The notes beneath the pieces were generated by a model that was not told the DNA's origin, did not search any database, and saw nothing but the letters and a program-made list of their open reading frames with translations. Position numbers and translations under genes: made by a program. Shown here in pieces: positions 8,371-15,327 of a stretch of DNA of 54,780 nt; position 1 is the first letter of the stretch; each line of letters opens with the position of its first letter. The stretch is taken from contig CACDOD010000006.1 in NCBI GenBank assembly GCA_902554335.1, forward strand, positions 1 through 54,780, written 5' to 3'. This DNA is from an uncultured Pelagibacteraceae bacterium (GTDB lineage: Bacteria > Pseudomonadota > Alphaproteobacteria > Pelagibacterales > Pelagibacteraceae).

Positions 8371-10496
8371 AAATTTCAATTTTATTACCATTTAAAGAAA
8401 ATTTTTCTCCTTCATATGCTGGAGCTGTATCCTTAAATATAAATGATATTTTGAAATATTCTAAATTTAAAAAAAATATAACTGTTTATGGTTATACAGA
8501 ATTTAAAAAAAGATTTAAAAATAAATATATAAATATCGAAACCAAAAAAAGATTATTCCAAAGCCAAAATAAAGATTATGTAAATAAGTTTATTGAATTA
8601 GAAAAAAAAGTTAAATCAAATATTATTGAACTTCATAATAGGCCAATTTATTTAAAATACCTTGTTAATGAATTACAGAATAAAAATTATATTTTATATT
8701 TTCATAATGATCCATTGTCAATGTCAGGATCTAAAACAATTAATGAAAGAATCTATTTGTTAAATAATTGTTATAGAATAATTTTTAACAGCAACTGGTC
8801 AAAAAAAAGGTTTCTTCAAAAAATGAAATCTGAAGCCATAAATAGTGAAAAATTACTTGTCATTAATCAATCAGCAACCAAAAATAAAATTAATTTTAGT
8901 AATAAAAAAAAAATAATTACATTTGTTGGAAAATTAAATAGATCAAAAGGTTATGATCTTTTTGGAAAAGCTGTAATAAAGGTCCTTAAAAAATATAAAG
9001 ATTGGGAAGCATTTGTTGTTGGAGATGAACCAAGAGATAAATTAGAATTTAATCATTCAAGACTAATTAAACTCGGATTTAAAGAACATAAGGATGTAAT
9101 AAATCTTTATAAAAAAACTAGTATAGCCGTAGTTTGTTCTAGATGGGAAGAGCCTTTTGGTAGAACAAGTTTAGAAGCTGCCGCTAATGGGTGCGCTGTA
9201 ATAATTAGTAATAGGGGAGGTTTACCAGAAACTATAACAAATGGTATAATATTAAAAAAACTAACCGTTAATGAAATATTTAATAAAATTATATTTCTAA
9301 TTAACAATTTAAAAAAAAGAAAAATATATCAAAGTTTATCTTATAAAAATTTTTATTTATCTCATCAATACGTTTCAAAACAAATCGATGAAGTAAGAAA
9401 TAATCTATTAAAAATTAATTCACCATACGTATATCTTAAACCTTCAAATCTACGTATTCTGCACATAACTAATTTTAATGAAAGACATAATGGAAGACTT
9501 TTTTTTAACACAGGTAGAAGATTAAATAATGGATTTATAAGATTAGGTCATAGTGTGCTAGAATTTAGTGATAGAGATATTGTAAGTAGAGGAAAATCTA
9601 TAAGAGATTTATATGGTTCAAATACTTTAAATGATAAATTGATAAAAACTTGTTATCATTTTAAACCAGATTTAATTGTATTGGGTCATGCTGATATGGT
9701 ATCTCAAGATGTTTTACATAGTTTAAAAAAAGATTATTCTAACCTTAAAATAACTCAATGGTTTTTAGACCCTCTAAATAAACAGGGTCCTGATTACCAT
9801 AAGAATAAGAAAAGAATTTTAGATAAATCTGATGTTTTGGACTCAAGCTTTTTAACAACTTCACCTGATGCAATTAGTTTTTTACCAAACAAATATAAAA
9901 ATTATTTTATTCCTAATCCAAGTGATAAATCAATGGAAACTTTAAATAACTTTAAGAAAGACTGTTCCAATGATGTTTTCTTTGCCTTAAGTCATGGTGT
10001 TCATAGAGGAACACTTAAAGGTAGATCATCTGATGATAGAGAAAAATTTATTAAAAACCTAATACAAAAATGCACAAATATTAAATTTGATATTTTTGGA
10101 ATAAACAATATTCAACCAATATGGGCGGATCAATATTTTAAAAATATCTCAAATTCTAAAATGGGGTTAAATCTTAGCAGAGGTACACCTATTAAGTATT
10201 ATAGTAGTGATAGAATAACACAAATTATAGGTAATGGTCTTGTAACTTTAATTGACGAAAAAACAGGATACAATGATTTTTTTGATAAGTCAGAAATGGT
10301 TTTTTATAAAAATATTTCAGATTTGTCTGAAAAAATTGAAAGAATTTCTTCTGATGAAAAACTTCGTAAGTCTATCGGAAAAAAAGGTAAATTTAAATAT
10401 ATGAAATACTTTAACTCGACATTGGTAGCTAATTTTATTATTAATAAAACATTTAACATCAATAAAGAGTTTAAGTATTTATGGCACAAACCATAA
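8367..10496 (+). CDS. Bimodular glycosyltransferase (GT4 domain plus CgeB-like domain)
   Basis: This 709-residue protein appears to hold two GT-B type glycosyltransferase units. Residues 1 to about 350 are GT4-like, with FVGKLNRSKGYDLF and the donor-site EPFGRTSLEAAANG followed by ISNRGGLPE. From about residue 362 a new unit starts at LRILHITNFNERHNGR and continues through DLIVLGHADMVS, ITQWFLDPL, MGLNLSRGTPIKYYSSDR and GNGLVTLIDE. That pattern is CgeB/DUF3880-like with a C-terminal sugar-nucleotide site. The likely role is building a cell-surface or exopolysaccharide glycan, with donors and acceptors unknown. There is no signal peptide or membrane helix. The GT2 gene starts 1 nt after its stop. 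Confidence 0.85.
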   Translation: MKISILLPFKENFSPSYAGAVSLNINDILKYSKFKKNITVYGYTEFKKRFKNKYINIETKKRLFQSQNKDYVNKFIELEKKVKSNIIELHNRPIYLKYLVNELQNKNYILYFHNDPLSMSGSKTINERIYLLNNCYRIIFNSNWSKKRFLQKMKSEAINSEKLLVINQSATKNKINFSNKKKIITFVGKLNRSKGYDLFGKAVIKVLKKYKDWEAFVVGDEPRDKLEFNHSRLIKLGFKEHKDVINLYKKTSIAVVCSRWEEPFGRTSLEAAANGCAVIISNRGGLPETITNGIILKKLTVNEIFNKIIFLINNLKKRKIYQSLSYKNFYLSHQYVSKQIDEVRNNLLKINSPYVYLKPSNLRILHITNFNERHNGRLFFNTGRRLNNGFIRLGHSVLEFSDRDIVSRGKSIRDLYGSNTLNDKLIKTCYHFKPDLIVLGHADMVSQDVLHSLKKDYSNLKITQWFLDPLNKQGPDYHKNKKRILDKSDVLDSSFLTTSPDAISFLPNKYKNYFIPNPSDKSMETLNNFKKDCSNDVFFALSHGVHRGTLKGRSSDDREKFIKNLIQKCTNIKFDIFGINNIQPIWADQYFKNISNSKMGLNLSRGTPIKYYSSDRITQIIGNGLVTLIDEKTGYNDFFDKSEMVFYKNISDLSEKIERISSDEKLRKSIGKKGKFKYMKYFNSTLVANFIINKTFNINKEFKYLWHKP

Positions 10497-10497
10497 A

Positions 10498-11334
10498 ATG
10501 ATTTCTATAGTAATACCTACTTATAATAATTTAGATTATTTAAAACTTTGTTTAAAAAGCCTTAAACAAAATTCAATTTTTGATCATGAAATAATTTTAC
10601 ATATTAATGATGGCTCAGATGGAACATTAAATTTTGCAATCAATAATAATTATAAACATACAAGCTCACAAAAAAATATAGGTCTTTGTTCATCGATTAA
10701 CAAAGCTGCAAAATTAGTTTCAAATGAATATATTTTATATAGCCATGATGATATGTATTTTTGCCCTGAATGGGATAAAGTATTGTTTAGCGAGGTTTAT
10801 TCACTTAAAGATGATAAGTTTTATCTATCTGGCACTATGATCGAATCTAATTCAGGTCATATTGTTCATGATTTTGGAATTGATTTAAAAAGTTTTAAAG
10901 AAAATGAATTGTTAAAAAAATACAAGGATATAAATTTTTATGATCATCAAGGTTCTCATTTTGCTCCTCATTTAGTATCTAAAAGAATGTGGAATCTAGT
11001 AGGAGGCTTTAGTGAAGAATTTAACCCTGGTATAGCATCAGATCCGGATTTTAATATGAAACTTTGGAAACAAGGTGTAAGAATATTTAAGGGTTTAAAT
11101 GATTTTAAAGTTTATCACTTTGGTTCTTTAACCACTAGAAAAAAGAAAAATTTTATTCAGAATAGAGGAGATAAAACTTTTTTAAAAAAATGGGGTATTA
11201 CAACTAAGTTTTTTAAAAAATATTATTTAAGGTCAAAAACTAAATACAATGGACCTTTAAATGATCCTAAATTAACTATTGGTTATATTGTTGGTCTTAT
11301 ATCTTGTAAAATACAATCTATTTTTACTTTTTGA
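10498..11334 (+). CDS. GT2 family glycosyltransferase
   Basis: The 278-residue protein is a GT-A fold, family 2 enzyme. It has the N-terminal ISIVIPTYNNLDYLKLCLKSL, the LHINDGSDGT nucleotide-binding segment, and a metal-binding DxD-like YSHDDMYFCPEWD at about residue 82, plus the acceptor region WNLVGGFSEEFNPG. It transfers an activated sugar to an unknown acceptor, probably in the same surface-glycan pathway as the preceding bimodular enzyme, with which it is nearly fused (1-nt gap). The gene ends 3 nt before the convergent recombinase gene. Confidence 0.9.
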   Translation: MISIVIPTYNNLDYLKLCLKSLKQNSIFDHEIILHINDGSDGTLNFAINNNYKHTSSQKNIGLCSSINKAAKLVSNEYILYSHDDMYFCPEWDKVLFSEVYSLKDDKFYLSGTMIESNSGHIVHDFGIDLKSFKENELLKKYKDINFYDHQGSHFAPHLVSKRMWNLVGGFSEEFNPGIASDPDFNMKLWKQGVRIFKGLNDFKVYHFGSLTTRKKKNFIQNRGDKTFLKKWGITTKFFKKYYLRSKTKYNGPLNDPKLTIGYIVGLISCKIQSIFTF

Positions 11335-11337
11335 TTT

Positions 11338-12291
11338 TCATATCTTTATCTTGTTTAAGGCGTTGTTTTTAAAGATATTTGCCTCTCGTATATATCTTCT
11401 CACCATTTGTGTTGATTTATGACCTGTCATAGCCATAATACTTCTTTCATCAGCACCAGAATCTGCAGCAACCGTTGCAAAACCAGATCTTAAACTATGT
11501 CCGGCAAAGTTTTTATTTTCTATACCTGCTAAATTTAAATATTCTTTTATTAACAAAACTACAGATTGGTCTGTTAATCTTTTATTTGTTAATGATAAAC
11601 CCTTAGAAAATCTTCTAAAAATAGGCCCAGATTTTATTTTAGAAATTTGTAACCATTTTGCAAGGTTTGCTACTGGACAATAACTTTCATTGGTTAAGTA
11701 GGGTAGTCCTTTTATCATTCCTTCACCGAATTGGTCAGTTTTTGATTTTCTTATAGAGATTTTGAGACCTTCAGGTACAAATTCCAAATCTTCATGATCA
11801 ATTGAAATAAGCTCTGTTCGTCTAAAACCACCTGCAAAACCTATTAGTATGATTGTTTTGTCTCTCAACTTCTTAATTTCCTCAATCTTTTGCTCATCAA
11901 TTACATTAATTATTGATTTTAAATGATTGATTAATAAAGGTTTTTTACCCTTTTGAATGCTTCCTTTAACCCTTCTTATTCCCATTAAATTTTCAACAAT
12001 AATTGGATGTTTTGTATCTAGGTAATGCCCCTTGAGTTTATGAACCATACTTATTGAAACTAATCTTCTTCTTAAGGTGCTTATTTTTGAATTTTTAGAA
12101 AGGTGTGTCAGGTATAAAGAAACTATTTTAGGTTCTGTTGGTAAAGAATTTACGCCATGTTTTGCACAAAAAGTTCCAAAATCTTTGAAATCTGATTTAT
12201 ATGCTCTTAAAGTGTTATTTGCTTTAGAGTTTTTGAGATTATTTAAAGTTGCCTCATGCAACGATTTTAGGTCTGTAGTTAACTCACTCAT
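11338..12291 (-). CDS. Tyrosine recombinase / phage-type integrase
   Basis: The 317-residue protein has a SAM-like N-terminal core-binding domain (about 10-95) and a catalytic domain with all expected residues: Arg157 in GGFRRTELIS, Lys184 in KSKTDQ, His265 and Arg268 in GHSLRSGF, His291 in TGHKS, and nucleophile Tyr300 in VRRYI. It resembles mobile-element integrases rather than housekeeping XerC/XerD, though the target cannot be told. Its start codon lies 2 bp from a 15-bp inverted repeat with a 7-nt spacer (12294-12330), a plausible core site or operator. Its less extreme AT content and convergent position after glycosyltransferases suggest acquired DNA. Confidence 0.92.
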   Translation of the reverse strand: MSELTTDLKSLHEATLNNLKNSKANNTLRAYKSDFKDFGTFCAKHGVNSLPTEPKIVSLYLTHLSKNSKISTLRRRLVSISMVHKLKGHYLDTKHPIIVENLMGIRRVKGSIQKGKKPLLINHLKSIINVIDEQKIEEIKKLRDKTIILIGFAGGFRRTELISIDHEDLEFVPEGLKISIRKSKTDQFGEGMIKGLPYLTNESYCPVANLAKWLQISKIKSGPIFRRFSKGLSLTNKRLTDQSVVLLIKEYLNLAGIENKNFAGHSLRSGFATVAADSGADERSIMAMTGHKSTQMVRRYIREANIFKNNALNKIKI

Positions 12292-12293
12292 AT

Positions 12294-12330
12294 TATTACT
12301 ATTGATAACAATTAATTATCAATAGTAATA
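12294..12330. repeat. 15-bp perfect inverted repeat with 7-nt spacer at the integrase start
   Basis: The left arm TATTACTATTGATAA (12294-12308) is perfectly complementary to the right arm TTATCAATAGTAATA (12316-12330), with spacer CAATTAA between. It begins 2 bp upstream of the recombinase start codon. Two inverted arms around a 6-8 nt spacer is the layout of core sites for tyrosine recombinases; it could instead be an operator or an mRNA hairpin. A third half-site, TCAATAGT, occurs at 12350-12357, 31 bp (about three helical turns) after the same bases in the right arm. Confidence 0.75.
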
Positions 12331-12371
12331 TATTATATAATTTTATATGTCAATAGTTTAAATTAAAAAGC

Positions 12372-12548
12372 ATGGGTTCAATTGATGGAGAAATTCCAAA
12401 TATAATATTCTTATTAAGTGCTATTGGGTTTTGGACATTAGCTTATATTCAAAATAAAAAGCATGGAAAAACAATAGAAACTTATTTTTTAACTATCTTA
12501 GCAGTTTTGTTCTCATTAAGCTATTTTGGTCTTATATTTATGACTTAA
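12372..12548 (+). CDS. Small two-helix membrane protein, function unknown
   Basis: This open frame of 58 codons encodes a protein starting MGSIDGEIPN. Two hydrophobic segments (about residues 10-25, NIIFLLSAIGFWTLAY, and 38-56, YFLTILAVLFSLSYFGLIF) flank a basic loop QNKKHGKTIE. It would sit in the inner membrane as a hairpin. I do not recognise the family. It is preceded by AAAAAG 4-5 nt before the ATG, not a strong ribosome site. It lies between the recombinase (divergent) and the structured intergenic segment. It could be a chance frame, but the regular helix-loop-helix layout argues for a real small gene. Confidence 0.5.
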   Translation: MGSIDGEIPNIIFLLSAIGFWTLAYIQNKKHGKTIETYFLTILAVLFSLSYFGLIFMT

Positions 12549-12653
12549 GGTCCAAATTAAGTTATCCCCACTATTCAACCATGTTAAAAAGTCAATAAAT
12601 ACAACAATAAAGTGATTACATTTGTATTTTGGCTTTGATAATGTCTTTATAAC

Positions 12654-12837
12654 TTAAGAGGCAACTCTTAACTGGCCAATTGAGGAAAAACCGAGAGGTT
12701 CAAGCTCAGGGGGCAGAAAACTTCGCGGAGTAGCGCTAAAATCGTGGAGTGGTGGGCATGGCGGTAGCGCATAAAACGACGTGCCAAAAACAACTGTTCT
12801 TTGCACTGTAAAAAGTGTAAAGAAACAGGTGTTTTTT
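12654..12837 (+). ncRNA. Candidate structured RNA or leader (unidentified)
   Basis: In this very AT-rich window, bases 12691-12790 contain 55 G/C of 100 by hand count. Several helices can be drawn: TTAAGAG/CTCTTAA closed by a GCAA tetraloop (12654-12671), CCGAG with CTC-A-GG (12691-12710, bulged A), and GGCATGGCG with CGACGTGCC (12755-12785, one G·A mismatch). They are followed by a long hairpin with a T-tract (12794-12837). No conserved open frame explains it. I compared it by eye with tmRNA, RNase P RNA, SRP RNA and 6S RNA and could not match it. Plus strand is favoured because the terminator-like hairpin is at that end. It could be an sRNA or a regulatory leader for the gene at 12846. Confidence 0.55.
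12794..12837 (+). terminator. Rho-independent terminator or attenuator hairpin
   Basis: CTGTTCTTTGCACT (12794-12807) pairs with AGTGTAAAG-A-AACAG (12814-12828), with one bulged A and one G·T pair around a six-base loop. GTGTTTTTT follows. The A-tract at 12786-12790 can pair with the T-tract to lengthen the stem. The last T is 9 nt before the ATG of the repair gene at 12846, so the hairpin either ends an upstream RNA or conditionally blocks that gene. Confidence 0.68.
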
Positions 12838-12845
12838 CAATATTT

Positions 12846-13121
12846 ATGACTTTCAAAGCAACTAAATTTCAATTAAAAGTCTGGAAATATCTTAAAACTA
12901 TACCAAAAGGTCAACTTCGAACCTATCAAGATGTTGCAAATGCCATAAAAAGACCAAAAGCAGTCAGAGCAGTAGCAAATGCTGTTGGAAAAAACCCATT
13001 TGCTCCCAAAGTACCTTGTCATAGAGTAATAAGATCTGATGGAGGTTTAGGTGGCTATTCAGGTCCAGGGGGCATTAAAACTAAAAAAAAACTTCTTAAA
13101 ATGGAAGGTATATCCTTCTAG
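12846..13121 (+). CDS. MGMT-family DNA alkyl-cysteine methyltransferase domain protein
   Basis: This 91-residue protein consists only of the catalytic helix-turn-helix domain of O6-alkylguanine-DNA alkyltransferases. The start is TKFQLKVWKYL, with the DNA-binding segment IPKGQLRTYQDVANAI, then RAVANAVGKNP and the acceptor Cys58 in VPCHRVIRSDG, ending GGYSGPGGIKTKKKLL. Because Cys is present (PCHR, not the PWHR of alkyltransferase-like proteins), it should be a suicide methyl acceptor that repairs O6-methylguanine. I chose the ATG at 12846; an upstream extension would read through the terminator hairpin. The N-terminal domain of Ada/Ogt is absent. Confidence 0.9.
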   Translation: MTFKATKFQLKVWKYLKTIPKGQLRTYQDVANAIKRPKAVRAVANAVGKNPFAPKVPCHRVIRSDGGLGGYSGPGGIKTKKKLLKMEGISF

Positions 13122-13576
13122 AATTGTTTAATAACAACGTTTTTTTTAAAATTCTATGTGAATTAAGTTATTTTTTTAATTTCTCCCATCAGTTGAACTT
13201 ATAATTGAATTTTGCTTAAATAAGCCCCCTCTATGGCCGTTTAATCGCTATATTCTAAATGTGCAAAGCTAACTAATATTTACATATTTAATTGATATTT
13301 CTTTGTAAAATTAACATTAAATTCTAAATATCTTCAAAATATTATATTTTTTTTAAATTATAAAAATTAAATAACTTTTATAAATTTATTAAATTGAGGG
13401 AAAAGGCTTATTTTTGCCTATATATTTATCTTAAACCCATTTAAAATTAAATAATGCGTAATAATTACTTTAATTCCCATATATTTCGTTAATTTTTATA
13501 AATAAATATATTCAATAATTACAATAGTTTATAGTTAATAATTAAAGTGATATATTAATATATAGTAAATATATTT
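13122..13576. other. 455-bp intergenic region without recognisable gene
   Basis: This AT-rich stretch lies between the repair gene and the end of the EamA transporter gene. I see no open frame with coding character on either strand. It contains a small GC-richer patch (about 13220-13245), a weak AGGC/GCCT hairpin near 13406-13421 and an AT palindrome at 13550-13563. It is the longest gene-free gap in the window and sits at the right end of the accessory segment, so it may be decayed DNA. Confidence 0.6.
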
Positions 13577-14425
13577 TTACTTTTTCTTATAGATATATTC
13601 TCTCCTTATTACATATAAACCCGATGATATGATAATAAACAAACCTAAAAAAGACCATAAATCAAGAAAATCATTAAAAAAGAAGTATCCCAAAATAATG
13701 TTGGGTATTATCTCAATGTAACCAAAAGGCGCTAATTTAGAAGCATCAGCATATTTTAATGAATAAATCAGTAATATATGGCCTAAACATGCAAATAATC
13801 CCATAAGAATCAGCCAAAACCACTGAATTAAAGAAGGATTAACCCAAACTACAGGAACTATAAATGATCCAATCATGGCCCCTACTACACCAGTCAATAG
13901 CAAAGTAAGCAAAGGGCTATCAGTTGAATGAAGTTTTCGGGTAATAATTAAATATATACCATAAAAACACCCTGTACCTATAGCTGCAATACTAGCTAAA
14001 TTAAATTCTATAAAACCAGGTCTAATAACTATAAGTATACCTAGGAATCCAACAACAACTGCTGACCATCTTCTAATACCAACTTTTTCTCCTAAAAAAA
14101 AGAAAGACAAAGTTGTTGTTATTAAGGGGGCTACAAACGCTAAAGTTAAAGCTTTAGCCATAGATATTATCGATATTGAATAAAAAAAACAAATATTAGC
14201 AAAAAATAAAGTTAACCCTCTATAAAATTGTAATTTTGGATTTTCTGTCCATTTAAGCTGATTTTTAAAAAAAAAAAACATAAATGGAAGAACAAGGAAT
14301 ACAGTGAAGAAATATCTTGCCCAAGTTATTTGAAAAAAAGGAAGTTCAGAGGATAAATATTTAGCGATAGCATCCATAAATGGAAGCATTATCCAAGCAG
14401 ATATATTTAAAAATATTGCTTTCAT
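13577..14425 (-). CDS. EamA/DMT-family transporter
   Basis: This 282-residue protein has about ten hydrophobic helices in the duplicated five-plus-five pattern of the drug/metabolite transporter superfamily. Typical pieces are MDAIAKYLSSELPFFQITWARYFF at the start, KALTLAFVAPLITTTLSFFFLGE at the end of the first repeat, and SKLAPFGYIEIIPNIILGYFFF in the second. Such proteins export or import small metabolites. The homoserine/threonine exporter RhtA is one member, a tempting link because this gene is the last of the argC-hom operon, but the substrate is inference. It overlaps the AEC permease stop by 1 nt. Confidence 0.9.
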   Translation of the reverse strand: MKAIFLNISAWIMLPFMDAIAKYLSSELPFFQITWARYFFTVFLVLPFMFFFFKNQLKWTENPKLQFYRGLTLFFANICFFYSISIISMAKALTLAFVAPLITTTLSFFFLGEKVGIRRWSAVVVGFLGILIVIRPGFIEFNLASIAAIGTGCFYGIYLIITRKLHSTDSPLLTLLLTGVVGAMIGSFIVPVVWVNPSLIQWFWLILMGLFACLGHILLIYSLKYADASKLAPFGYIEIIPNIILGYFFFNDFLDLWSFLGLFIIISSGLYVIRREYIYKKK

Positions 14426-15327
14426 TAAGAAAAATATTTTAATGCAATAAATACAATTATAGGAACGGTAATAAATGACATTAAAGTAGAAACTACTATT
14501 GTACTCGCAACTGAGTCTACAATTTTTTTAGGAGAGTAAATAGATGCAACTAAATAATTTAAAACAGCACTGGGCATTGAACATTGGATTAGAAGTACAC
14601 CTGCAGCAAAGCCACTTAAATTAAAAAAATAAATTAGGAAAAAACCTATAATAGGACCAACAATCATTCTAGAAATAGAAGAAATAATTGCTTTTTTTAA
14701 AGAAAACACTTTTAATCTAGTTAAAGCGATACCTAATGACATTAAAATTAAAAATATTGTTGCATACATTAACCATTCAGTAGTATTAATTACAAATGTT
14801 GGTAGTTCAATTTCATAAAATAAAATAATTGCAGAAAAAATAATTGCATAAAATGGAGGATTTTTAGTAATTACTTTAAAATTAAACTTTCTATCTGCGA
14901 GAAAAACACCCAAAGTAAAATGAAATAAAATTATCAAAGATGAAATTGCTGCTGAAACACCAAGACCTTGTGAACCATATGCAAACAAACAAATAGGCAA
15001 ACCCATATTTCCAGTGTTAGGTAAAATTAATGGAGGTAATTCTCTAATAATGTCTTTAGTTTTCAGAATAAATAAAGTGATTATCCCTACTACAGAAAAT
15101 AATATTATTGCTAATAAATAATACCAAAAATATTCAGCAAAAATTTTAAATGTAATACCTGTCGAAGTTACAGCATAAATAATCATCGAAGGAGTACCAA
15201 TGTTAGCGGCAAAATTAGTTATAAATGCAGTGTCTATTTTTGGACTTTTTCTACCTAAGTAATATCCGATACCGACTACAAAAAAAACTGGAAATAATAC
15301 TTCAAAAAGTTTTATATATATTTCCAT
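14425..15327 (-). CDS. AEC-family permease (auxin efflux carrier type)
   Basis: The 300-residue membrane protein has two bundles of hydrophobic helices separated by a loop, with PNTGNMGLPICLFAYG (the conserved N-G-N-x-G-L-P-type break in the first half) and CSMPSAVLNYLVASIY (the second-half counterpart). These are hallmarks of the BART/AEC carriers, which transport organic acids, auxin or amino-acid-like anions. It starts on the last base of the homoserine dehydrogenase stop codon and ends on the first base of the EamA start. This 1-nt coupling suggests a role connected with aspartate-family metabolites, but that is context only. Confidence 0.9.
   Translation of the reverse strand: MEIYIKLFEVLFPVFFVVGIGYYLGRKSPKIDTAFITNFAANIGTPSMIIYAVTSTGITFKIFAEYFWYYLLAIILFSVVGIITLFILKTKDIIRELPPLILPNTGNMGLPICLFAYGSQGLGVSAAISSLIILFHFTLGVFLADRKFNFKVITKNPPFYAIIFSAIILFYEIELPTFVINTTEWLMYATIFLILMSLGIALTRLKVFSLKKAIISSISRMIVGPIIGFFLIYFFNLSGFAAGVLLIQCSMPSAVLNYLVASIYSPKKIVDSVASTIVVSTLMSFITVPIIVFIALKYFS

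Noticed and set aside
12560-12572. DnaA-box-like TTATCCCCA
   Set aside because: It is a single copy with one mismatch to TTATNCACA and no neighbouring boxes or AT unwinding pattern specific to an origin.
12654-12837. tmRNA (permuted, two-piece) or RNase P RNA
   Set aside because: The GAGGTTCAAGCTC stretch looks like a T-arm, but there is no CCA end, no tag reading frame ending in Ala-Ala-stop, and the RNase P core sequences are absent.
12668-12856. 62-residue minus-strand frame across the GC-rich intergenic segment
   Set aside because: The protein is low in AT-type codons only because of the underlying GC-rich helices; it resembles no family and the segment is better explained as structured RNA.
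13550-13563. 14-bp AT palindrome near the EamA gene end
   Set aside because: It is made only of A and T in a low-complexity region, so chance is the simplest explanation.
8042-13576. Integration duplicates of the tRNA-Glu 3' end
   Set aside because: I looked for repeats of CCCCTAGGGACC and the T-arm in the segment and found none, so a classical att duplication is not supported.
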